Shown piece after piece: positions 46,510-56,366 of a DNA stretch of 64,000 nucleotides (position 1 is the stretch's first letter; the number at the start of each line of letters is the position of its first letter). Made by a program: the position numbers and the translations under genes. Where the stretch lies: assembly GCA_012064385.1 (NCBI GenBank), contig QRDG01001747.1, positions 524,458 to 588,457 of the forward strand, in the 5' to 3' direction. The DNA comes from Puccinellia tenuiflora. Lineage: Eukaryota > Streptophyta > Magnoliopsida > Poales > Poaceae. Below the pieces are notes generated by a model that saw nothing but the letters and a program-made list of their open reading frames with translations, was not told the DNA's origin and ran no database searches.

Positions 46510-47217
46510 TCAAACACATTTAAATCTAACCCACTTCCTATGCATAGGAATCTCGTAAGAAAATAAATCAACGAAGCATAGAGTTACTAGCATAGGAAGG
46601 CAAAGAAAGTGCAACATTAAAGCCTTCAACATAAAGAGAGGAAACATAATATTATTGAGATATTTAAAGCCATGTCTCCCTCTCTCATAATAACTTTCAG
46701 TAGCATCATGAATAAAATCCACAATATAACTATCACATAAAGCATTCTTATCATGATCTACAAGCATAAAAGTACTATTACTCTCCATATAAGCAAAATC
46801 CTTCTCATTAGTAATAGTGGGAGTAACACTATAATAGCCATCATTGTAATCATCATAAATAGGAGGCATATCATAATCATAAGAAATTTTATCCTCAATA
46901 GTAGGTGGATTGAAAGTATCACTTTCATCATTATAATCATCATATATAGGAGGTATAGTATCATCAAATAAAATTTCCTCCTTCAAGCTTGGGGGACTAT
47001 AAAGATCATATTCATCAAACCCGACATCCCCAAGCTTGCAGTTTTCCATAGCATTAGCAACAATGGCATTCAAAGAAATCACACTAATAACATTGCTACT
47101 AGCATGATTGTTATGCAAATAAAGTTCCATAGATTTTCTAATTTTTTCTTCAAAAGCATCATGACCAATTTCAAGATAAATTTTATAAAGCCCTTTTTTT
47201 TGTTGTTGTTTTCTATT
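46510..47217 (-). CDS. B acidic ORF of unknown function
   Basis: This is the only conserved ORF of the B/C family, about 236 codons, open here but with the family start ATG changed to ATA (the annotated frame can begin only at an upstream ATG at 47265, giving 251 residues). The N-terminal part (LYKIYLEIGHDAFEEK, LYLHNNHASSNVISVISLN) looks helical. The middle has two copies of PPIYDDYND in a ~30-residue tandem repeat rich in Asp, Tyr and Pro. A Leu-rich stretch (FPLFMLKALMLHFLCLPML) follows, possibly a membrane segment, and a basic end HRKWVRFKC. It is not similar to gag or pol. The function is unknown; homology to C 51259-51969 is clear. Confidence 0.6.
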   Translation of the reverse strand, partial: NRKQQQKKGLYKIYLEIGHDAFEEKIRKSMELYLHNNHASSNVISVISLNAIVANAMENCKLGDVGFDEYDLYSPPSLKEEILFDDTIPPIYDDYNDESDTFNPPTIEDKISYDYDMPPIYDDYNDGYYSVTPTITNEKDFAYMESNSTFMLVDHDKNALCDSYIVDFIHDATESYYERGRHGFKYLNNIMFPLFMLKALMLHFLCLPMLVTLCFVDLFSYEIPMHRKWVRFKCV

Positions 47218-47356
47218 AAGCCAAACTAGTGAATAAAAACAGGAAACAAAAATATTTAATTGCAAGAACTAAAGAAGATACCTTCAAGCACTCACCTCCC
47301 CAACAACGATGCTAGAATTAGCTTCGTCGCCGGAGTGTGAGTGCCGCTTACCTTCC

Positions 47357-47374
47357 TCCCCGGCAATGGCGCCA
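47357..47374 (-). promoter_or_regulatory. B primer binding site (tRNA-Asp)
   Basis: TGGCGCCATTGCCGGGGA on the minus strand, 10 bp after the 5' LTR end, with one mismatch to the Asp tRNA complement. A second, more decayed copy of the same segment lies about 60 bp further in (about 47296-47330). Confidence 0.85.
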
Positions 47375-47384
47375 GAAATTAGCT

Positions 47385-48868
47385 TGATGTTGACTACACG
47401 CTTCTATTCTTATAAACTTGTTGGGCCTCCAAGCGCAGAGGTTTGTAGGAGAACAGCAAATTTCCCATAAGTGAGTAACCCAAGGTTTATCGAATCCACG
47501 GGAGGAAGAGGTTGAACGTATCCTCTCTCAAAGAATCCTGCAATTAAGATACAAGAAGTCTCTTGTGTCCCCAACACACCTAATACAATTGTCAGTTGTA
47601 TATGTGCACTAGTTCGGCGAAGAGATAGTCAAATGCAAGTGATATGGATGGTAAAATGTGATTTTGTAATTCTGTAATAAAAATGGCAGCAAGCGAACAA
47701 GTGGCAAAAGTGACTAAAAATGGTTTATCAATGCTTGGAAACAAGGCCTAGGCTTCATACTTTCGCTAGTGGCAACTCTTACATCATTAATATAGTTAAA
47801 CATATGATATTTCATCCAAAACATGCATGGTAGACGTCACTCGGAGATCATTCTTTCGTGGATCTAAATAGGATGAGAATTGCGTAGGGCTACAAAAGCA
47901 CATCATAGTATCATCCAAAGATAGTACAAACAAACACCACAGTCTATCTCTTGAATAGTCTCTTTCTAATACATCCACGTCACGCGCGCTGTCACTATCG
48001 CACCATGGAGATTATAATAAACACAAGCATCAAGAAACCTCATGATCTATTAAATCCAACAACAATAAAGAACACTCATGAAGAAGATCCCTCTAAGATA
48101 TTATCCATAGAGTCACACATGGCACCCACACTGTCACCATGGCACCGTGATCACAACGGTGACTCCGGAACTTATACTAGATAACACCACTTGAGCAACA
48201 TCATATCCATTACATAATTAAAGAAGGGGAAACATCATGTATTAAAATATATCATGAGAGAGAGAGATAACCACGTAGCTATTTGTACAAGCCTCAGCCC
48301 CGATGAGGGACTACTCCCTCCCCATCGCGGGAAGCAGTGGTGTCGATGAAGATGTCTCCAGAGGTCGATCCCCATCCTGGCAGAGTGTCGGAAAAGGAAC
48401 TTCTGAACCCCGAATTAGGGTTTCGGATGGAGGTGGAACACTGTTGTGTTTCTGAAAAAATCCTTCGGGGGCATCATTTTTAGGTCACGAGTGATTTTAT
48501 AAGCGTCGGCGGGGGCCGAGGCGACACCCGTGGGGCAGGGTGACCCCCATCCACGGGTGGGCCCTGGGCCGTGGCCACAAGCCGCCCCTAGCCTATGGGC
48601 TACTCCCAGGGTTGCCCTTCTAGCTCTGGTCTTCATTTCTTTAATAAAAAATCCCCATAAATTTTCGTCCAATTCTGAGAATATTTCCAGAAGTAACTTT
48701 CTGCAACAAATACATGACAAAAACAGGGAACTGGCACAGGGCATGTTCTCAATAGGTTAGTCCAATAAAATTCCTAAAAATGATATAATATGATAGTAAA
48801 AACATATGGCATTGATATAAAACAAGCATGGAACAATCAAAAATTATTGATACGTTTGACACGTATCA
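47385..48868 (-). mobile_element. B 5' LTR
   Basis: Starts (minus) TGATACGTGTCAAACGTATC and ends ACATCA at 47385. It has a TTATAAAATC box near 48497 like that of C. It faces away from the 5' LTR of C, 708 bp away. Confidence 0.9.
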
Positions 48869-49576
48869 ACTGCTCCTTCAGCCGCCCATCAAGGACATTC
48901 TTCTCCTTAAAGAGAGGGTCGATCCACTTCTACCCTCCTCCTTCACGTCCTCAAGCCGCTCAGCCTTCTTGCGGAGGCGCTCAACCTCTTTCTTGTAACC
49001 ATCAGAAGCGCTAGTGGCAAGACGGAGGCCTGCCGAGCGCAGCTCAAACCCGTCGTCCTTCGCTTTAAGCTGTGCGCCAGCTCAGCCACCAAAACGGACC
49101 CCTCCAGCTGCTAACGCAGCCTAGAAACCTCGGAGGTATCCCCTAGGTTGAGTGACCGTGGACGAGCACGAAAAAAGGGCGGAGCAAAGAAAAAACCAGA
49201 AAACAAAAGGATGAAGATGAAAGAAGCGGAGGCACGAAATTGGATACTTACTCCTGACCGCCTCGAGCTGCTCCTCTAGTAGCCGGATACACTCGGTTGG
49301 AGCCTGCAGCATGTACTCCTCCGACTCCCAAAGCAGCTAGCAGTCTCGGAGCTGCTTCTTAGCCCTCTTCTCCACCAAGCGGACGATGGGAAATGGATCC
49401 GGGCGCAAGGGAGACGGCGACTCGTGGACCACCTCCATCAATGACACCCCACGCATGATGGCCTGATCGGGGTTGGCAACTTCGAGGGGCGCCGATGGTG
49501 GTGCCACTTCCCCGGCTGGGACCGCACCCACGATGCCGGAGACACATCCGCATCCTTCTTCAGCATCGTGGGTGCC
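48869..49576 (-). pseudogene. K segment 3: central exons of the coiled-coil ORF
   Basis: On the minus strand, a proline-rich stretch (VAPPSAPLEVANPDQAIM, SLMEVVHESPSPLRPDPFP) leads to LVEKRAKKQLRDC and a stop, then EYMLQAPTECIRLLEEQLEAV. A canonical intron follows (GTAAGTATCC at 49251 to TTCTAG at 49121; 131 bp). The next exon contains SASDGYKKEVERLRKKAERLEDV, a coiled coil that continues after B is removed. Stops and a frameshift near 48920 show decay. Nothing identifies a biochemical activity; a structural coiled coil is likely. Confidence 0.55.
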
Positions 49577-51088
49577 TGATACGTGTCAAACGTATCTATA
49601 ATTTTTGAGTGATCCATGCTAGTTTTGTGATATTGTCACATGTTTTTACTATCATATTACATCATTTTTTATGCATTTTGTCGGACTAACCTATTGACAA
49701 GATGCCTAGTGCCAGTTCCCTGTTTTTGTGCTGTTTTTGTTGCAGAAAGTTACTTCTGGAAATATTCTCGGAATTGGACAAAAATTTACAGAGACTTTTT
49801 ATTGAAGAAATGAGGAAGGGAGCCAGAAGGGTGACTCCAGGGGACCCACACAGGCCAGGGGCGGCCCCCTGCCGCGGCCTAGGGCCCACTCATGGGTGGG
49901 ACCCGCCCCTGCCCTGTGGGGCACCCCTCGGCTGCCTCCGACGACTATAAAATCACATCCGACGCAAAAACCCTAACCACTGAAGGATTTTCCCAAATAC
50001 GCAACAGAGCTCCATCGCCACCGCCGACAAGTTTTGGGGGTTCAAAAGGTCCAGTTCCGACACTCTGCCGGGACGGGGATCGACCGCCGGGGCCATCTCC
50101 ATCAACACCGCTGCTTCCCGCGATGAGGAGGGAGTAGTCCCTCACCGGGGCTGAGGCTTATACAAGTAGCTATGTGGTTATCTCTCTCTCTCCCATGATG
50201 TGATCTTCGTTGTGATCATGAGCTTTGTTAGTGTAGTTGAATACATGATGTTTCCCTATGTGTAATGGATATGATGTTGCTCAAGTGGTGTTATTTAGTA
50301 CAATTTCCGGAGCGACCGTTGTGATCATGGTACCTCGGTGACAGGATGGGTGCCGTGTGTGACTCTATGGATAATAGATTGGAAGGATCTTCATCATGAG
50401 TTTGTTGTTTATTTGTTGGATTGAATAGATCATGAGGTTTCTTGATGTTTGTGTTATTGAAGAAAGAGACTATTCAAGAAATAGGTTGTGGTGTTTGTTA
50501 GTACTATATTTGGATGCGAATAGTGACAGTGTGAAGTGTCCATAGATGTGGAATACAAACTTTAAGGTGTGCTTTTCGTAGCCCTATGCAATTCTCATCC
50601 TATTTGATCCACAAAACAATGATCTCCGAGTAACGTCTACCACGCATGTATTTTTGTGGGAACTATCATGTGTTTAATTATGTTAATGATGTTGAGAGTA
50701 GTCACTAGTGAAAGTATGAAGCCTAGGCCTTGTTTCCAAGCATTGATACACCGTTTTTACTCACTTTTGTCACTTGTTTGCTTGCTGCCATTTTTATTAC
50801 AGAATTACAAAATCACCTTTTACCATCCATATCACTTGCATTTTACCATCTCTTCGCCGAACTAGTGCACCTATACAACTGACAATTGTATTAGGTGTGT
50901 TGGGGACACAAGAGACTTCTTGTATCTTAATTGCAGGGTTGCTTGAGAGGGATATCTTTGACCTCTACCTCCCGTGGATTCGATAAACCTTGGGTTACTC
51001 ACTTAAGGGAAATTTGCCATTGTCCCACAAACCTCTGCGCTTGGAGGCCCAACAAGTCTACAAGAATAAAAGTATGTAGTAGACATCA
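49577..51088 (+). mobile_element. C 5' LTR
   Basis: Starts TGATACGTGTCAAACGTATC, ends GACATCA. A TATA-like ACTATAAAATC is at about 49943-49953. Its first ~250 bp are clearly similar to the D LTR. Confidence 0.93.
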
Positions 51089-51098
51089 AGCTAATTTC

Positions 51099-51178
51099 TG
51101 GCGCCGTTGCCGGGGAGGTAAGGTAAACGACACTCACACTCCGGCAACGAAGCTAATTTCTGGCACCGTTGCCGGGGA
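51099..51178 (+). promoter_or_regulatory. C primer binding site, duplicated
   Basis: TGGCGCCGTTGCCGGGGA (51099-51116) is a perfect tRNA-Asp PBS. A 62-bp tandem duplication of the leader gives a second copy TGGCACCGTTGCCGGGGA (51161-51178) with one mismatch. B has the same arrangement. Confidence 0.88.
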
Positions 51179-51258
51179 GGTGAGTGCTCGAAGGTATCTT
51201 CTTTAGATCTTGCAATTAAATATTTTTGTTTCTTGTTTTTATTCACTAGTTTGGCTTA

Positions 51259-51969
51259 ATGGAAAACAACAAAAAAATTAGAGAGCTTTATAAAATTTAT
51301 CTTGAAATTGGTCACGATGCTTTTGAAGAGAAAACTAAAAAACCTATGGAACTTTATTTGCACAATAATCATGCTAGTAGCAATGTTATTAGTATGATTT
51401 CTTTGAATGCCATTGTTGCTAATGCTGTGGAAAATTGCAAGCTTGGGGATGCCGGTTTTGATGAATATGATCTTGTTAGTCCCCTAAGCTTTCAGGAGGA
51501 AATTTGCTTTGATTATACTATGCCTCCTATATATGATGATTAGAATGATGAATGTGATATTTTCAGTCCACCTACTATTGAGGAAAAAGTTTATTATGAT
51601 TACGATATGCCTCCTATTTATGATGATTACAATGATGGCTATGATAGTTTTACTCCCACTATTACTAATGAGAAAGATTTTACTTATGTGGAGAGTAATA
51701 AGAAATCTTTTATGCATGTGAATCATGAGAAAAATGCTTTATGTGATGGTTATGTTATTGAGTTTTCTTATGATTCTACTGAAAGTTATTATGAGGGACG
51801 GAAGCGTGGTTATATAAAATTTCATCTTATGAAGTTTCCCCTCTTTATGTTGAAGGTTTTAATGTTGCACTTGCTTTGCCTTCCTATGCTTAATGCTTTA
51901 TGCTGCAATGATTTATTTTCTTACAAGATGCCTATGCATAGGAAGAGAGTTAGACTTAAATGTGTTTGA
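51259..51969 (+). pseudogene. C acidic ORF, one premature stop
   Basis: Homologue of the B ORF. It starts at ATG 51259 (MENNKKIRELYKIYLEIG), 81 bp after the second PBS copy. A TAG at 51541-51543 interrupts the first PPIYDD repeat, where B has Tyr. The same frame then continues to 51969 with the second PPIYDDYND, a Leu-rich segment (FPLFMLKVLMLHLLCLPML) and a basic end (HRKRVRLKC). The total is 236 codons. Apart from this single nonsense codon it is colinear with B. I recognise the sequence type as common in wheat-like retroelements but know no function for it. Confidence 0.7.
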
Positions 51970-54536
51970 TATTTTCTTCATAATTCTCTCTTTTGCATTC
52001 CAACTCTTATTCTTATGAGAGCATCATTAAAATTATCATGCCTAGCTAAAAGGCTTAATAGAAAAGCGCTTGTTGGGAGGCAACCCATCGTTTACTTTCA
52101 GATTGTTTTTGTTTTTATTGAGTCATGGAGTTTTTTCCTCTGTAGAAACTTCATTGTATCTTTTTCTTTTGGTTTGTTGTGCCAAGTTTAGCCTCTAATG
52201 CATTGAAAGTGCGAGGTGTTGTTTTGCTCTCCAGAAACAGATTTCTGTCCTTCACTGTTCGAAAATCTAGAAAATCCCTGAATTTTACATTTTTCTGATA
52301 CTTTTAGACAGCAAGCCTGATACTTTTATCTATCTTTCTTTAGTTTTGAGGTTTCTGATTTGAGCAACAGAAGTGCCTTGAAAAATTCAATCTTTACATA
52401 CTGTTCATTTTTTGACAGATCCTGCTTTTATTTTGTATTCGTCTCTTTACTATCATCAAATGTGATACTCTTGAGGAGGAGTGCCACATTGAGGCTTAGT
52501 AAACAGTAGCTAATATCTAATGAAGTTGGTTTGCAATTTGTCATGAGTTGAACACATGTGCATTTTAATTTATGAGCACTAACCCTCTAGTCAAATTATG
52601 AGAAGTTTTGTGTGAAGGGAGTTTTTAAGTTCCAAAGGAGAGGAATATGAAGAAATTGAAGATGGATCAGAGCTCAAGCTTGGGGATGCCCCCATGGCAC
52701 CCCCTCTGAATATTAAGAACCATCAAGCGCCTAAGCTTGGGGATGCCCAAGGCATCCCCTCTTCTTCATCGACTATCATGAGGCCGTCTTCGTTGAACCA
52801 CATTTTTATCACTTTACATATTATGTGCTATGCTTGGAGCGTCTTTTTTACTTTCAGTTTTGTTTTGTTTGTTTGCTGGTCATATGCTTGTTGGATCCTT
52901 GCTTTGTTTGTGTGGGAGAGAGACACGCTCCGCTTTTTCATTTGAATACTCCTTTGCTTCGCTTATATCTTGTTGAGTATTCTTAGCTACTGTTTGTTTG
53001 CTAGTAAGCTCTCACTTTTAGCTTTTATCTTGTTTAGAGATGCTAGTTGTTGATGTTAAAATCTCTTGTTCTTCACATATATTTGTTAGAGAGTTGCTAT
53101 GGTTGCTTGTTTAATTTGTTAGAGCGATAAAATGCTATCCATGTGATATTGGAATGAAATGAAATCCTGCATAGTCTTGTAGATCATAGTGTGGATACTT
53201 GATGCTTCTCATTTGTTTTGAGATATTAGGATGAATGCTTAAACTTGCTAGTTATTTGAGTGGAATTGATTAGTAAAGAAATACTGTTAAAAACTTGAAA
53301 CTATGTGGTGTTTCGTAGTTGTTAATTCTTTAATCTAATCTTTCCATCAAAAGAATTGTTTGGTCAACATTGGAGACGGTGTGGAGCTTTTATGGTTATG
53401 ATTGATAAATGTCTTATGCTACTCTGTTACCAGTTAATTTTAGATGTTTGCTTCAAATAACTTCTTTGCTAAGCCCAAAAATTCGTATTGAGTGTATGGT
53501 TCACTCGTGCATCCAAATCCCAAAGCCAAACTATCTTGCCAGCTGAGTCCACCATATCTACCTATGCATGGTATTTCCTGCCATTCCTAGTAAATTTGTC
53601 ATGTGCTATCTTTAAAAATTCAAAATACTCCTTTTTGTGCCTCTGATTTAAGCTCATGAGGGAGCAGTAGAGAGCTAGATATAACTTGTGACGAGCAAGG
53701 TCATTTCCCCCCTTTCACCCGGTGTCGATGGATTACGTCTTCACTTGAATCAACCCGAGAGCAGCTTAAGCAAACTATAAATATAACTCACCATTCTCCT
53801 CCGCGCAATGCAAATCTGAGAAATCAGCTCAAACATTGGACAGTGGTGAAACCAAGGAGAAAGAAGAGCGTACTCGCTCCTCTAAAAAACAGCTGCTCTC
53901 ACAAGTCTAAAAGCCTTGCTTGTTATGGGGGACTAGATAGCTTCTCTGTTGTGAAGTCGTTGACGAAAGCATGCATGTCTCAAAATTGTTTTACTTCTGT
54001 TTCATAAAAATAAAAAGCTCTAGCACATGACTAATCCCTGCTTCCCCTGCGAAGGGCCTTTCTTTTACTTTTAATGTTGAGTCAGTTTTCCTCTTCCTTC
54101 TATCTCCACCAAAGCAAACATCTAGCATTGACCCTGGGTATCATTGATCATATTGCATTGTCAGATTAAACATGAATCTTTATATTGACCCGTTGGAAGT
54201 TGAAGCTTTTTGCTAAAACTTGCATCTTCTTTGTTTTGATTCTCAAACACTTTTGTCATGGAATTGTTAACTTTGTGAATTAATCAAATATGTGGATCAT
54301 ATTGCTTTCATGTCTTTAACATACTATTTATGAAAGGTTTTGCTTGAATGATTCAACTTGGTTATTCATTGCTTTCTTGCTATCAACTATACACAATTGT
54401 TTTGTATCACTTCATTCACATCCTATGCTTTACATTACTATATTGATCATGTTTGTGTTAGTTGCATGTCTCATCAAAAATTATTTTATTATCACTTACC
54501 TACTCGAGGACGAGTTGGAGTTAAGCTTGGGGATGC
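51970..54536 (+). other. C internal non-coding region and PPT
   Basis: No domain-bearing ORF. It carries the conserved block AAAGCGCTT...GGGAGGCAACCC (52063-52086), two internal copies of AAGCTTGGGGATG (52676 and 52733; a third is in the ORF at 51439) and the true PPT copy at 54523-54535, one base before the 3' LTR. Confidence 0.75.
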
Positions 54537-56046
54537 GGATACGTGTCAAACGTATCTATAATTTTTGAGTGATCCATGCTAGTTTTGTGATATTGTCACA
54601 TGTTTTTACTATCATATTACATCATTTTTTATGCATTTTGTCGGACTAACCTATTGACAAGATGCCCAATGCCAGTTCCATGTTTTTGTGCTGTTTTTGT
54701 TGCAGAAAGTTACTTCTGGAAATATTCTCGGAATTGGACAAAAATTTACGGAGATTTTTTATTGAAGAAATGAGGAAGGGGGCCAGAAGGGCGACTCCAG
54801 GGGACGCACACAGGCCAGGGGCGGCCCCCTGCCGCGGCCTAGGGCCCACCCACAGGCGGGACCCGCCCCTGCCCTGTGGGGCACCCCTCGGCCGCCTCCG
54901 ACGACTATAAAATCACATCCGGCGCAAAAACCCTAACCCCCGAAGGATTTTCCCAAATAGGCAACACAGCTCCACCGCCATCGCCGACAAGTTTCGGGGG
55001 TTCAGAAGGTCCTGTTCCGGCACCCTGCCGGGACGGGGATCGACCGCCGGGGCCATCTCCATCAACACCGCTGCTTCCCGCGATGAGGAGGCAGTAGTCC
55101 CTCACCGGGGCTGAGGCTTATACAAGTAGCTATGTGGTTATCTCTCTCTCCCATGATGTGATCTTCGTTGTGATTATGAGCTTTTTTAGTGTAGTTGAAT
55201 ACATGATGTTTCCCTATGTGTAATGGACATGATGTTGCTCAAGTGGTGTTATTTAGTACAATTTCCGGAGCCAGCGTTGTGATCATGGTACCTCGGTGGC
55301 AGGATGGGTGCCGTGTGTGACTCTATGGATAATAGATTGGAAGGATCTTCATCATGAGTTTGTTCTTTATTTGTTGGATTGAATAGATCATGAGGTTTCT
55401 TGATGCTTGTGTTATTGAAGAAAGAGACTATTCAAGAAATAGGTTGTGGTGTTTGTTAGTACTATCTTTGGATGCGGATAGTGACAGCATGAAGTGTCCA
55501 TAGATGTGGAATATGAACTTTAAGGTGTGCTTTTCGTAGCCCTACGCAATTCTCATCCTATTTGATCCACAAAAGAATGATCTCCGAGTAACGTCTACCA
55601 CGCATGTATTTTTGTGGGAACTATCATGTGTTTAATTATGTTAATGATGTTGAGAGTAGTCACTAGTGAAAGTATGAAGCCTAGGCCTTGTTTCCAAGCA
55701 TTGATACACCGTTTTTAGTCACTTTTGTCACTTGTTTGCCTGCTGCCATTTTTATTACAGAATTACAAAATCACCTTTTACCATCCATATCACTTGCATT
55801 TTGCCATCTCTTCGCCGAACTAGTGCACCTATACGACTGACAATTGTATTAGGTGTGTTGGGGACACAAGAGACTTCTTGTATCTTAATTGCAGGGTTGC
55901 TTGAGAGGGATATCTTTGACCTCTACCTCCCGTGGATTCGATAAACCTTGGGTTACTCACTTAATGGAAATTTGCCGCTGTCCTACAAACCTCTGTGCTT
56001 GGAGGCCCACCAAGTATACAAGAATAGAAGTGTGTAGTAGACATCA
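54537..56046 (+). mobile_element. C 3' LTR
   Basis: Same sequence as 49577-51088 with few differences; its first base is changed (GGATACGTG for TGATACGTG). Ends GACATCA followed by GTGCC. Confidence 0.93.
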
Positions 56047-56366
56047 GTGCCGACACGCCTTGGTCACCAACGGAGTCGGCTGTCTCTCCCGCTGGAGCCA
56101 CCGACTCCACGACCTCGGCGTCCAGCCGGACACTGGGAGCAACAACAAAGTTCGCGGTGGCCATCTCATCCCTAGCTGCAGCCATTGACACCTCGACGTC
56201 CACCACAATGGGTGCGGGGGCTGGCATGGCCGGCTCCCCTATGCCTCCAGCCGAAGGAACATCTGGATCTGCTCCCCCGGCAGCAACAACTCCTGTTCGG
56301 GGCTAGACGGCAAGAAACGGTCGAAGGGAAAAGATAGGAAAAAGGCGAAAAGATATTAGAGCGGAC
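56047..56366 (-). pseudogene. K segment 4: upstream exon of the coiled-coil ORF
   Basis: On the minus strand a frame from ATG 56227 (MPAPAPIVVDVEVSMAAARD) runs through AGETADSVGDQGVSA to the C insertion point; without C it continues into segment 3, though the best frame there differs. It is Ala/Val/Pro-rich. The right end is cut by element D. Function unknown. Confidence 0.45.

Larger units (their letters stand above)
40632..48868 (-). mobile_element. Element B: non-autonomous Athila-type element with insert
   Basis: Termini TGATACGTG (48868, minus) and ACATCA (40632, minus) are flanked by a perfect 5-bp duplication ACTGC (40627-40631 and 48869-48873). Same family as C in the opposite orientation. 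The 3' LTR is incomplete: a foreign ~3.1 kb segment occupies its place together with the end of the internal region. Confidence 0.92.
49577..56046 (+). mobile_element. Element C: complete non-autonomous Athila-type element
   Basis: LTRs of 1512 and 1510 bp flanked by a perfect 5-bp duplication GTGCC (49572-49576 and 56047-56051), with a tRNA-Asp PBS and a PPT. Internal region 3.4 kb with one unknown ORF and no gag or pol. LTRs differ by a few percent. Confidence 0.95.

Noticed and set aside
51099..51116. tRNA-Asp-like sequence considered as a tRNA gene fragment
   Set aside because: Only the 18-base primer complement is present, right after an LTR; no cloverleaf.
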